From DASRZM01 sp035686365 (lineage in GTDB: Bacteria > Pseudomonadota > Gammaproteobacteria > Xanthomonadales > Xanthomonadaceae), in assembly GCA_035686365.1 (NCBI GenBank), contig DASRZM010000072.1:1-33523 (forward strand): a stretch of 33,523 nucleotides of DNA, read 5' to 3'. Both the position numbers and the translations under genes were made by a program. Shown in pieces: positions 17,880-25,869 of this stretch; position 1 is the stretch's first letter; every line of letters starts with the position of its first letter. Under the pieces are notes generated by a model. That model saw only the letters and a program-made list of their open reading frames with translations. It did no database searches and was not told where the DNA came from.

Positions 17880-18734
17880 CTACGGAGCGGATTCGGGTTC
17901 GGCCGGGTCGCCGGCGCCGGGCGCGTACAGGGCCTTGCGTGGCGCGCCGGTGAGTTCGGCGGCGACGCGGGCGGCCTGCGAGGGCGACAGGTGGCGGCAC
18001 AGCAGTTCGTAGGCGCGCCGGCCCTGCACCAGCGCCGCGCCGGCATCCTCCGGAGCCCCGCCGACCACGAGCACGAACTCGCCCCGGCGCTGGTCGGCGT
18101 CGGCCTGCAGCCGGGCGGCGAGCTCATCGGGCGTGCCCTCCAGCACGGTCTCGAAGTGCTTGGTCAGTTCGCGCGCGAGCACCGTCGGCCGTGGACCGAA
18201 GACCTCGGCCAGGTCGCGCAGCATCGCTTCGATGCGGTGCGCGGCCTCGTAAAAGATCAGGGTGCGCGGCTCGCCGGAGAGCAGCTTGAGCCGTGCGCGA
18301 CGCGCGGCCGGTTTGGCCGGCAGGAATCCCTCGAAGCAGAAACGATCGCTGGCGATGCCCGCAACCGAGAGCGCCGCAATCGCCGCGCACGGGCCCGGGA
18401 CCGGCACCACGCGGATGCCGGCCGCACGCGCCGCCTGCACCAGCCGGAATCCCGGATCGCTGACCAGCGGCGTGCCGGCATCGGACACCAGCGCCACCGA
18501 GTCCCCGTCGCGCAGCCGTTCCAGCAACGGCCCGCAGCGATCGGCCTCGTTGTGCTCGTGCACGGCCAGCGTCGGTGTGTCGATGCCGAAGCGGGTCAGC
18601 AGCACCTGCGTGTGGCGCGTGTCCTCGGCCGCCACCAGCACCACCTCGGCCAGGGTGCGGCGGGCGCGCGGCGACAGATCCTCGAGGTTCCCGATCGGCG
18701 TGGCCACCACGTACAGCGTGCCCGGAGCGTCCAT
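17880..18734 (-). CDS. rsmI: 16S rRNA 2'-O-methyltransferase RsmI
   Basis: RsmI 2'-O-methylates C1402 of 16S rRNA with SAM, the same nucleotide that RsmH, encoded nearby, N4-methylates. The 284-residue product begins TLYVVATPIGNLEDLSPRA, the family signature, and has AEDTRHTQVLL, ALVSDAGTPLVSDPGFRLV (SAM-binding region of the tetrapyrrole-methylase fold), PGPCAAIAALSVAG, and FEGFLPAK. The ATG at 18734 is preferred to one four codons upstream because it directly precedes the conserved block. It is divergent from lpoA. The last codons and stop lie beside a class C repeat and may be repeat-derived. Confidence 0.96.
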   Translation of the reverse strand: MDAPGTLYVVATPIGNLEDLSPRARRTLAEVVLVAAEDTRHTQVLLTRFGIDTPTLAVHEHNEADRCGPLLERLRDGDSVALVSDAGTPLVSDPGFRLVQAARAAGIRVVPVPGPCAAIAALSVAGIASDRFCFEGFLPAKPAARRARLKLLSGEPRTLIFYEAAHRIEAMLRDLAEVFGPRPTVLARELTKHFETVLEGTPDELAARLQADADQRRGEFVLVVGGAPEDAGAALVQGRRAYELLCRHLSPSQAARVAAELTGAPRKALYAPGAGDPAEPESAP

Positions 18735-18772
18735 GGGCGACAGCATCGCACGGCCGCGACGCCCCCGTTCGG

Positions 18773-18778
18773 TATGAT
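18773..18778 (+). promoter_or_regulatory. -10 element of lpoA-yraN
   Basis: TATGAT followed by CGGCGC lies 38 bases before the lpoA start, in the 82-base divergent gap with rsmI. No clear -35 is seen. The same style of -10 box occurs ahead of rnpB, ribH, glyA and ettA. Confidence 0.5.
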
Positions 18779-18816
18779 CGGCGCGCATCCCCGCACCAGC
18801 GACCGGAATTCTGCGC

Positions 18817-20595
18817 ATGTCCCCGACCCTGGGCCCATCCCTGCGGCTGCTGCCGATCCTGTTCCTGACCGCCGTGCTCGGCGCCTGTGCCATGGGCCCG
18901 GCCCGGATGGAGCCGGCTCCTGTGGCGCAGGAGGCCGAAGCGCTGTTCGCGCGCGGCGAGTTCGCCGCTGCGGCCGATGCCTTCGAGGGCGCTGCCGACG
19001 GCTCGCGCCGCTACCGCGATCACTACCTGCTGCGGGCGGCCGAGAGCTGGCGGGAACTCGGTGAGATCGGTGCCGCCGAGTCCGTGGTGGCACGGATCGA
19101 TCCGGCCCGGCTGGTCGACGAGCAGGCGCTGCGGCTGGCACTGCTGCGCGCCGAGCTGGCGATCGCCGGCGGCGAGGACGAGCGCGCCGTGGCACTGCTT
19201 CCGACCGATGCCGGAGGGCTCCCGGACGGCTACCGGGCCCGCTACCATGAGCTGCGCGCGCGGGCACTGGCCGGCACCGACCCGGCCGCGGCGGCGCTCG
19301 AACGCGCCCACCTGGCCCCGCTGCTGCGACCGGCCGAAGCGGCCGACAACGACCGTGCGATCGCCACGCTGCTGCGCCGGCTCGACGATCGACGCCTGCG
19401 GGCGCTTGCGGAGTCGCTGCCGGACACCCATCCGCTGGTGCCATTGTTGCGCAGCGCGTTCGCGCAGCGCGGTCTGCCGCTGCCCGAGTCCATGGCCCGC
19501 GCGCCGGCATTCGAACCCGGCGCCTTGCTGCCGCCGGCCGACCTCGACGGCTACCGGCCGCCGTACAAGATCGCCCTGCTGCTGCCGTCGCGCGGTACCC
19601 ACGCGCGCGCCGCCAGCGCCGTGCGCGACGGCTTCTTTGCCGCCTACTTCGCCGAATCCAGGCGGCGGCCGGAGGTGGTCGTGATCGACAGCGGCGGCGA
19701 CGCGGACTCGGCCGTGCAGGCGCTGCGCCAGGCCGTGGCCGACGGCGCCCAGGCGGTGGTCGGCCCGCTCTCGCGGGAGGCCGTCGCAGGCGTGTTCGAG
19801 AGCCACGCGGCCACGGTCCCCCTGGTCGCGCTCAACCGCCCCGGCGAGGTGCCCCCACCCCCGGGCAGCATCAGCTTCGCACTGGCACCGGAGGAGGAAG
19901 CGCGCGCGGCCGCCGAGCGCCTGGCCGCACTGGGCGCGCGTCACGTGGTGGTGATCCACGGCTCCGAAGAGAGCGATCGCCGCGCCGCCGACGCCTTCGC
20001 CGCGCGCCTGGCCAATTTCGGGGGCGCGGTCCCGGCCAGCATCCAGCTTCCGGCCGGCCAGCCCAACTACGAGCCGCTGCTGGCGCCGGCGCTCGGGTCA
20101 CACGACGGCATGGCTCCGGGTCCCGTCGATGCGGTGTTCCTGGCCGTGGGCGCCGAGCAGGCACGGCTGCTGATACCGCAGATCCGCATCCTGGGACGAT
20201 CGGACCTGAGCATCGTCGCCACCTCCTCGCTGCACGCACCCGGCAGCAGCGCGCGCGAGAACCGCGAACTGGACGGCATCGTCTTCACCGAGCTGCCCTG
20301 GCTGCTGGACCAGGTCGATGGCGGGCTCCCGCGCAGCCAGCTGCGCGATGCCTTCCGCAGTGCACGCGGCCCTGCCGGACGCCTGTTCGCCTTCGGTGCC
20401 GACGCCTTCCGCCTGATGGCCTGGCTCGATCACCTGACCACGCAGCCGGGCGCGCGTATCCAGGGCGCCACCGGCGAACTGTTGCTGGACGGCTTCGGCA
20501 ACGTCAGCCGCACGCCGGCCTGGGCGGTGTTCCGCAACGGTCGGGCGCAGCCGGCCGACCGGGTCTACTTCGAGGACACGCGTGCGGACCATTGA
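18817..20595 (+). CDS. lpoA: Outer-membrane lipoprotein LpoA, PBP1A activator
   Basis: LpoA is an outer-membrane lipoprotein that reaches through the periplasm to activate the bifunctional synthase PBP1A. The 592-residue product has a lipoprotein signal peptide with lipobox LGAC and acylated C24. A TPR-like helical N-terminal domain (about 35-220) follows, then a periplasmic-binding-protein-like domain starting near YKIALLLPSRGTHARAASAVRDGF. The second domain includes VVIDSGGD, AVVGPLSREAV, PLVALNRP and ARHVVVIHGSEESDRRAADAFA, typical of the YraM/LppC family. The gene is divergent from rsmI and overlaps yraN, the same arrangement as in E. coli and Pseudomonas. Confidence 0.93.
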   Translation: MSPTLGPSLRLLPILFLTAVLGACAMGPARMEPAPVAQEAEALFARGEFAAAADAFEGAADGSRRYRDHYLLRAAESWRELGEIGAAESVVARIDPARLVDEQALRLALLRAELAIAGGEDERAVALLPTDAGGLPDGYRARYHELRARALAGTDPAAAALERAHLAPLLRPAEAADNDRAIATLLRRLDDRRLRALAESLPDTHPLVPLLRSAFAQRGLPLPESMARAPAFEPGALLPPADLDGYRPPYKIALLLPSRGTHARAASAVRDGFFAAYFAESRRRPEVVVIDSGGDADSAVQALRQAVADGAQAVVGPLSREAVAGVFESHAATVPLVALNRPGEVPPPPGSISFALAPEEEARAAAERLAALGARHVVVIHGSEESDRRAADAFAARLANFGGAVPASIQLPAGQPNYEPLLAPALGSHDGMAPGPVDAVFLAVGAEQARLLIPQIRILGRSDLSIVATSSLHAPGSSARENRELDGIVFTELPWLLDQVDGGLPRSQLRDAFRSARGPAGRLFAFGADAFRLMAWLDHLTTQPGARIQGATGELLLDGFGNVSRTPAWAVFRNGRAQPADRVYFEDTRADH

Positions 20596-20956
20596 CCGCC
20601 GCGCGCTCGGCGACGGCGGCGAGCGGCTGGCGCAGGCCTTTCTGCAGGGCCAGGGGCTGCAGACGATCGCCCGCAACGTGCGCTTCCGCTTCGGCGAGAT
20701 CGACCTGGTGATGCGCGAGGGCGAAGCGCTGGTGTTCGTCGAGGTGCGGCTGCGCGGCAGCGGCGCGCGCGTGGATGCGGCCACCTCGGTCGACCGCGGC
20801 AAGCAGCGTCGGCTGGCGCGGGCAGCCTCCGCCTGGCTGGCGGCACGGCCGGCGATGTCCACGCGGCCGTGCCGTTTCGACGTGGTCGCGCTCGACGGCA
20901 GCGACGCCGAACCGCAGTGGATCCGCGATGCCTTCCGGCTCGACGACCTGGCCTGA
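20582..20956 (+). CDS. yraN: YraN family protein (UPF0102)
   Basis: This is a 124-residue member of the UPF0102/YraN family, small nuclease-fold proteins of uncertain role. The core FRFGEIDLVMREGEALVFVEVRLR contains the PD-(D/E)xK-like arrangement E39-x-D41 ... E54-x-R56; the usual lysine in the last position (EVK) is arginine here. The start is a GTG at 20582 overlapping the lpoA stop by 14 bases, so translation is probably coupled. In related bacteria diaA and dolP follow, but here the next full gene is a convergent ABC transporter permease. Confidence 0.9.
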   Translation: MRTIDRRALGDGGERLAQAFLQGQGLQTIARNVRFRFGEIDLVMREGEALVFVEVRLRGSGARVDAATSVDRGKQRRLARAASAWLAARPAMSTRPCRFDVVALDGSDAEPQWIRDAFRLDDLA

Positions 20957-20963
20957 GCTGCCG

Positions 20964-21080
20964 ATGACGGCCCGACACCTGACGCTGCGCACCAGCCTGG
21001 CCTATCTCGAAAGCGCGTACACCGTCGCGGGGGCGATCGGCGCCGGGCGGCACTTCGGACCTCAGCTCTTGAGCCGGTAG
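20964..21080 (+). CDS. Possible 38-codon ORF after yraN, unrecognised
   Basis: A short ATG-started frame, MTARHLTLRTSLAYLESA..., begins 8 bases after the yraN stop and runs into the 3' end of the convergent permease gene. I recognise no family in it. No good ribosome-binding site is visible. It may be a decayed remnant, a small peptide or chance; in such GC-rich DNA chance is most likely. Confidence 0.15.
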   Translation: MTARHLTLRTSLAYLESAYTVAGAIGAGRHFGPQLLSR

Positions 21081-21846
21081 CCGGTCCGGAACATCCAGGC
21101 GATCACGACCAGGCACAGCGCCAGCATCCCCAGCGTGATGCCCAGGCTGACCTCCATGCCGACGTCGCCCTTCCCGAAGAAGCTCCAGCGGAAGCCGCTG
21201 ATCAGGTACACCACCGGGTTGAACAGGCTGATCGTGCGCCAGGCCGGCGGCAGCATGTCGATCGAGTAGAACGCCCCGCCCAGGAAGGTCAGCGGCGTGA
21301 TCACCAGCATGGGGATGAACTGCAGCTCCTCGAAGGACTGCGCCCAGATGCCGATGATGAATCCCAGCAGGCTGAAGGCGACCGCCGTGAGCACCAGGAA
21401 CACCAGCATCCACACCGGATGGTCGATGTGCAGCGGCACGAACAGCGCCGCAGTGGCCAGGATCACCACGCCCAGCACGAGCGATTTGGTGGCGGCCGCA
21501 CCGACGTAGCCGATCAGGATCTCCAGGTAGGACACCGGCGCCGAAAGGATCTCGTAGATGGTGCCGGTGAACTTGGGAAAATAGATGCCGAAGGAGGCGT
21601 TGGACAGGCTCTGGGTGAACAGCGTGAGCATGATCAGGCCCGGTACGATGAAAGCGCCGTAGGAGACCCCGTCGACCTGGCTGATGCGCGAGCCGATCGC
21701 CGCGCCGAACACCACGAAGTACAGCGAGGTGGTGATGACCGGCGTGGCCAGGCTCTGCCACAGCGTGCGCAGCGCGCGCGCCATCTCGAACCGGTAGATG
21801 GCCCACACACCATGGCGGTTGAACGCGGGGACCACCCGTTGCGCGC

Positions 21847-21850
<4 letters not shown>
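21062..21850 (-). CDS. ABC-2 type transporter permease (YadH-like)
   Basis: This is the membrane subunit of an ABC exporter whose ATPase is encoded just upstream. The 262-residue product has about six hydrophobic segments and the ABC-2 signature near the C terminus, with ITPLTFLGGAFYSIDMLPPAWRTISLFNP. It resembles E. coli YadH, whose substrate is not established. The GTG at 21850 overlaps the ATPase stop as GTGA, which fixes the start better than any downstream ATG; the longer open frame is antisense-type extension. The 3' end converges with the plus-strand genes, with no terminator seen in the roughly 100-base gap. Confidence 0.92.
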
Positions 21851-22776
<926 letters not shown>

Positions 22777-22805
22777 TGGCGCGCGGTCGCAAGGTGGAAG
22801 CGCGC

Positions 22806-22811
22806 AGGGTA
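22806..22811 (-). promoter_or_regulatory. Weak -10 candidate for the ABC transporter pair
   Basis: TACCCT followed by GCGCGC on the minus strand lies 30 bases before the ATPase start. It resembles the other -10 boxes in the window in position and in the GCGC that follows, but no -35 is seen. Confidence 0.3.
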
Positions 22812-22862
22812 CGACATCGGCGTGCAGGGTGGCGCAGGCCGGGTGAGCGCCTGTCGCGCGCC

Positions 22863-23046
22863 GATCGCGGCCATGGGCCGCTCCCACATCGCTCCGATGT
22901 GCCGCGCCGTGACAGCGACACGGTTGTAGGAGCGGGCGTTGCCCGCGAACGGTGAAGCGCGCGACGGCGCCGGACGCCGATCGCGGGCAACGCCCGCTCC
23001 TACGGGTTTCCGTCGAAGCATTGTGGGAGCGGCCCATGGCCGCGAT
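22863..23046. repeat. Composite REP element, copy 1 (about 184 bp)
   Basis: Four palindromic modules are arranged A-B-B'-A': class A at 22863-22888, class B at 22925-22949, inverted class B at 22979-23003, and inverted class A at 23022-23046. Between A and B is a further hairpin, CACATCG-CTC-CGATGTG (22885-22901). The whole can fold as a nested cruciform or hairpin. It fills most of the 316-base gap between the ABC ATPase and the FAD oxidase. A near-identical copy sits at 25107-25289. Short open frames reading through it are not genes. Confidence 0.9.
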
Positions 23047-23078
23047 TGCCCTGCCGATGCACTTCCTGGCGCCAACGC

Positions 23079-23084
23079 GCGACA
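23079..23084 (+). promoter_or_regulatory. -10 candidate very close to the FAD oxidase start
   Basis: GACAAT ends 8 bases before the ATG at 23093. If used, transcription would start at or next to the ATG, giving a leaderless or nearly leaderless mRNA. No -35 of quality is seen and no ribosome-binding site stands out. Confidence 0.3.
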
Positions 23085-23092
23085 ATCCCGGC

Positions 23093-24499
23093 ATGAGCGA
23101 TCCACTGCCCCGGCCCCTGCTGAAGGCGCTGTCAGACATTTTCGGCGACGCCCTGCTCACCGACGCGGTGGCGATCCACGGCTACGGCACCGACAACTCC
23201 AGGCGCCACGCGACCCCGCAGGCCGTAGTGCTGCCGCAGCAGGCCAGCCAGGTGCAGGCGCTGGTGCGACTGTGCCGCGAACACCGCGTAGCGGTCACCG
23301 CGCGCGGCCGAGGCACCAGCACCACCGGCGCCCCGGTACCCGTGGCCGGCGGCGTGGTCGTGAGTTTCGAGCACATGGACGCGATCGTGCGCATCGCCCC
23401 GGACGACCGCCTGGCCGTGGTCGAGCCCGGCGTGCTCAACGGCGCCCTGCAGCAGGCATTGGTGCCGCACGGGATGTTCTGGCCTCCGGATCCGACCTCG
23501 GCGCCCTACAGCACCGTGGGCGGCAACCTGGCCTGCAATGCCGGCGGCCCGGGCTCGGTCAAGTACGGCAGCGCGCGCGAGCACGTGCTGGCGCTGGTCG
23601 CGGTCACCGGCACCGGCGATCGCATCCGCTGCGGCGCGCCCACGACCAAGGATTCCAGCGGCTACGACCTGGTGCGTCTGCTGGTCGGTTCCGAGGGCAC
23701 GCTGGCGCTGATCGTGGAGGCCACGCTGAAGGTGCAGGCGCGACCACAGGGGCGACGTGCGCTGCGCGCGCTGTACCGCGACGTGGGCGCCGCGGCCGCT
23801 GCGGTGGCGCGGGTGATGGCGCAGCCGGTGCTGCCGTGCGCGCTGGAGTTCATGGATGGCGAAGCGGTGCGGCTGGCGCGCGAGCGCGGCGGCGCCGAGC
23901 TGGCCGAGGCCGGCGCGCTGCTGATGATCGAGGTCGATGGCAGCGGACCGGCACTCGAGGCGGCGCTGCAGGCGGTGCGTTCGGCCGCCGACGGGCCGGG
24001 CGTGGTCGCACTGGAGGAGGCCGTCGACGAGCGCGAGCGCGAGGCCCTGTGGGCTGCCCGCCGGGCGCTGTCGCCGGCGCTGCGCTCGCTGCGCGCCGGC
24101 AAGATCAACGAGGACGTCGTGGTGCCGGTCTCGCGGCTGCCGGAACTGGTGCACCGGCTGGGCGCCCTGGCGGCCGAGTATCGCGTTCCGATCGTCAACT
24201 TCGGCCATGCCGGCAATGGCAACCTGCACGTGAACATCCTGTTCGACCCCGACGACGCCGGCGAACGCGAGCGCGCCGCGCGTTGCCTGCCACGCGTGTT
24301 CGACACGGTGCTGTCGCTGCAGGGCACGCTCTCGGGCGAGCACGGCATCGGTGCGGCCAAGCGCCCGTTCATGGCGCAGGCCTTCGACCCGCCGACGCTG
24401 GCGGCGATGCGAAGCATCAAGCAGGCCTTCGATCCCGATGGCATCCTGAACCCGGGCAAGGTCCTGCCCGATGCCTGGACGGATGCGGACCGTGGCTGA
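23093..24499 (+). CDS. FAD-linked oxidase, GlcD / D-2-hydroxy acid dehydrogenase type
   Basis: This is a flavoenzyme of the vanillyl-alcohol-oxidase fold that oxidises a D-2-hydroxy acid; D-lactate, glycolate or D-2-hydroxyglutarate are the usual family substrates. The 468-residue product has the FAD-binding domain with RGRGTSTTGAPVP (near 71-83), PPDPTSAPYSTVGGNLACNAGG and GSEGTLALIVEATLK. The C-terminal domain has the metal-binding GHAGNGNLHVNI (371-382), GEHGIGAAKR (415-424) and DPDGILNPGK. No iron-sulfur domain is fused. The ATG at 23093 is chosen because codons further upstream belong to a repeat. It overlaps the next gene by 17 bases. The exact substrate cannot be told from sequence. 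Confidence 0.9.
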   Translation: MSDPLPRPLLKALSDIFGDALLTDAVAIHGYGTDNSRRHATPQAVVLPQQASQVQALVRLCREHRVAVTARGRGTSTTGAPVPVAGGVVVSFEHMDAIVRIAPDDRLAVVEPGVLNGALQQALVPHGMFWPPDPTSAPYSTVGGNLACNAGGPGSVKYGSAREHVLALVAVTGTGDRIRCGAPTTKDSSGYDLVRLLVGSEGTLALIVEATLKVQARPQGRRALRALYRDVGAAAAAVARVMAQPVLPCALEFMDGEAVRLARERGGAELAEAGALLMIEVDGSGPALEAALQAVRSAADGPGVVALEEAVDEREREALWAARRALSPALRSLRAGKINEDVVVPVSRLPELVHRLGALAAEYRVPIVNFGHAGNGNLHVNILFDPDDAGERERAARCLPRVFDTVLSLQGTLSGEHGIGAAKRPFMAQAFDPPTLAAMRSIKQAFDPDGILNPGKVLPDAWTDADRG

Positions 24500-25079
24500 G
24501 TCGCTGGACGCACTGCTCGAGCGCATCCGCGCCTGCCGCCTGTGCGAGGCCGAGCTCCCGCTGGGCCCCAGGCCGGTCCTGCGTGCCCACGCCGACGCCC
24601 GCATCCTGATCGTGGGCCAGGCGCCGGGCACGCGCGTGCACCAGTCCGGGGTCCCGTGGAACGATGCCAGCGGCATCCGCCTGCGCCACTGGCTGGGCGT
24701 GGAGCGTGGGCAGTTCTACGAGGAGCGCGCGTTCGCGATCGTGCCGATGGGCTTCTGCTATCCCGGTCGCGGCAAGGCCGGCGACCTTCCGCCGCGCCCG
24801 GAGTGCGCGCAGACCTGGCACGGCCGCCTGCTGCCGCTGCTGCCGAAGATCGAACTCACGCTGCTGGTGGGCCACCATGCGCAGGCCTGGGGCCTGGGCG
24901 GACGCCGCCACGGCACCCTGACCGCCACCGTGCGCGCATACGGCGAGTACCTGCCCGCGGTGTTTCCGCTGCCGCACCCGAGCCCGCGCAACCAGCTGTG
25001 GCTGCGCAGCAACCCCTGGTTCGAGGACGAGTGCCTGCCGGTGCTGCGTGCGCGGGTGCGCGAAGCGCTGGAGCGATAG
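24483..25079 (+). CDS. Uracil-DNA glycosylase superfamily protein, Fe-S type
   Basis: The 198-residue protein has the uracil-DNA glycosylase fold (PF03167 type). It has motif I GQAPGTRVHQSGVPWNDASG (45-64) and the motif III position HPSPRN (165-170). Four cysteines, C18-x2-C21 and C92-x16-C109, match the pattern of 4Fe-4S family 4/5 glycosylases. The motifs are not those of a classic family 4 enzyme, so uracil removal from DNA is likely but not shown. Three starts are possible: ATG 24471, ATG 24483 and GTG 24492. I take 24483. It overlaps the FAD oxidase gene, so the two are probably one transcript. Confidence 0.85.
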   Translation: MRTVAESLDALLERIRACRLCEAELPLGPRPVLRAHADARILIVGQAPGTRVHQSGVPWNDASGIRLRHWLGVERGQFYEERAFAIVPMGFCYPGRGKAGDLPPRPECAQTWHGRLLPLLPKIELTLLVGHHAQAWGLGGRRHGTLTATVRAYGEYLPAVFPLPHPSPRNQLWLRSNPWFEDECLPVLRARVREALER

Positions 25080-25106
25080 CGGCCGGGCGCGACCTCGAGG
25101 CAGGTC

Positions 25107-25289
25107 GATCGCGGCCATGAGCCGCTCCGACAACGCTACGTTGTGCCACGCCTTGACGGCGACACGGTGTAGGAGCGGGCGTTGCCCGCGAAGGGCGGAG
25201 CGCACGAGGGCGCCGGACCCCGGTCGCGGGCAACGCCCGCTCCTACGGGTTTCCGTCGATCCAATGTGGGAGCGGCCCATGGCCGCGAT
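25107..25289. repeat. Composite REP element, copy 2 (about 183 bp)
   Basis: This has the same A-B-B'-A' order as copy 1: class A at 25107-25132, class B at 25168-25191, inverted class B at 25222-25246, inverted class A at 25265-25289. The A-B spacer hairpin is ACAACG-CTA-CGTTGT (25130-25144), whose stem differs from copy 1 by paired changes. It begins 27 bases after the glycosylase-like gene and occupies most of the 259-base gap to pgpA. No gene is seen here. Confidence 0.9.
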
Positions 25290-25338
25290 CAGCGAAGCGA
25301 CAGCCCCACGGCCTTGCTTCGGCCGACAGGCTCTGCTG

Positions 25339-25869
25339 TCAACGCCCCAGCAGCGCCGCGAACACCCCCGCTCGCTCGCCGTGGGCCAGGACCTGTACGC
25401 AGGCGAACGCGTACAGCCCGGCAACGGCATCATCGAGCATGGCGCCCAATCCGCCGCCGAGCTTGTCGTCGATCATCGCCGCCGGCCACGGCTTGAGGAT
25501 GTCGGCGATACGGAACAGCACGAAGCCCACGACGATCCAGTGCCAGCCGGGCGGCGCCAGGAACATGGTCAGCCAGAAGCCGACGAACTCGTCCCAGACC
25601 ACCACGCCCGGGTCCTCGATCTTCAGCCGGCCGATCACGATGTCGCTGGCCCACACGCCCACTGCGAACGCCAGCACCAGCGTCGCCAGGTAGGCCGGCC
25701 AGGGCAGTTCGCGCAGCAGCAGGTAGGGCAGCACCGCGGCCAGCGTGCCGAAGGTCCCCGCAGCCACCGGCGCGAAGCCGGTCCCCAGACCCGAGGCCAG
25801 CCAGCCAGCCGGATGGCTCAGCACGGTGCGCGCGAATTCGCGCCAGGGCGTGACCGGCGCACGGCTCAT
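25339..25869 (-). CDS. pgpA: Phosphatidylglycerophosphatase A
   Basis: PgpA dephosphorylates phosphatidylglycerol phosphate to phosphatidylglycerol at the inner membrane. The 176-residue product has the family N-terminal GTGFAPVAAGTFGTL, about four hydrophobic segments, the acidic motif VVWDEFVGFWLTM, FRIADILKPWP, and LGAMLDDAVAGLYA near the C terminus. Its ATG overlaps the thiL stop as ATGA (25866-25869). It is the last gene of the glyA-to-pgpA run. The thiL-pgpA pair is conserved in many gammaproteobacteria. Confidence 0.95.
   Translation of the reverse strand: MSRAPVTPWREFARTVLSHPAGWLASGLGTGFAPVAAGTFGTLAAVLPYLLLRELPWPAYLATLVLAFAVGVWASDIVIGRLKIEDPGVVVWDEFVGFWLTMFLAPPGWHWIVVGFVLFRIADILKPWPAAMIDDKLGGGLGAMLDDAVAGLYAFACVQVLAHGERAGVFAALLGR

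Noticed and set aside
17278..18012. Plus-strand 244-codon frame over rnpB and the rsmI 3' end
   Set aside because: It overlaps a certain RNA gene and REP repeats and continues antisense to rsmI; it has no domain.
22952..23092. N-terminal extension of the FAD oxidase through the composite repeat
   Set aside because: The extra residues are translations of REP sequence, which recur wherever the repeat does, and do not belong to the oxidase family.
22863..25289. Composite transposon carrying the FAD oxidase and glycosylase genes
   Set aside because: No transposase gene and no target-site duplication are visible; the flanks are REP-type elements, so only a recombination role can be suggested.
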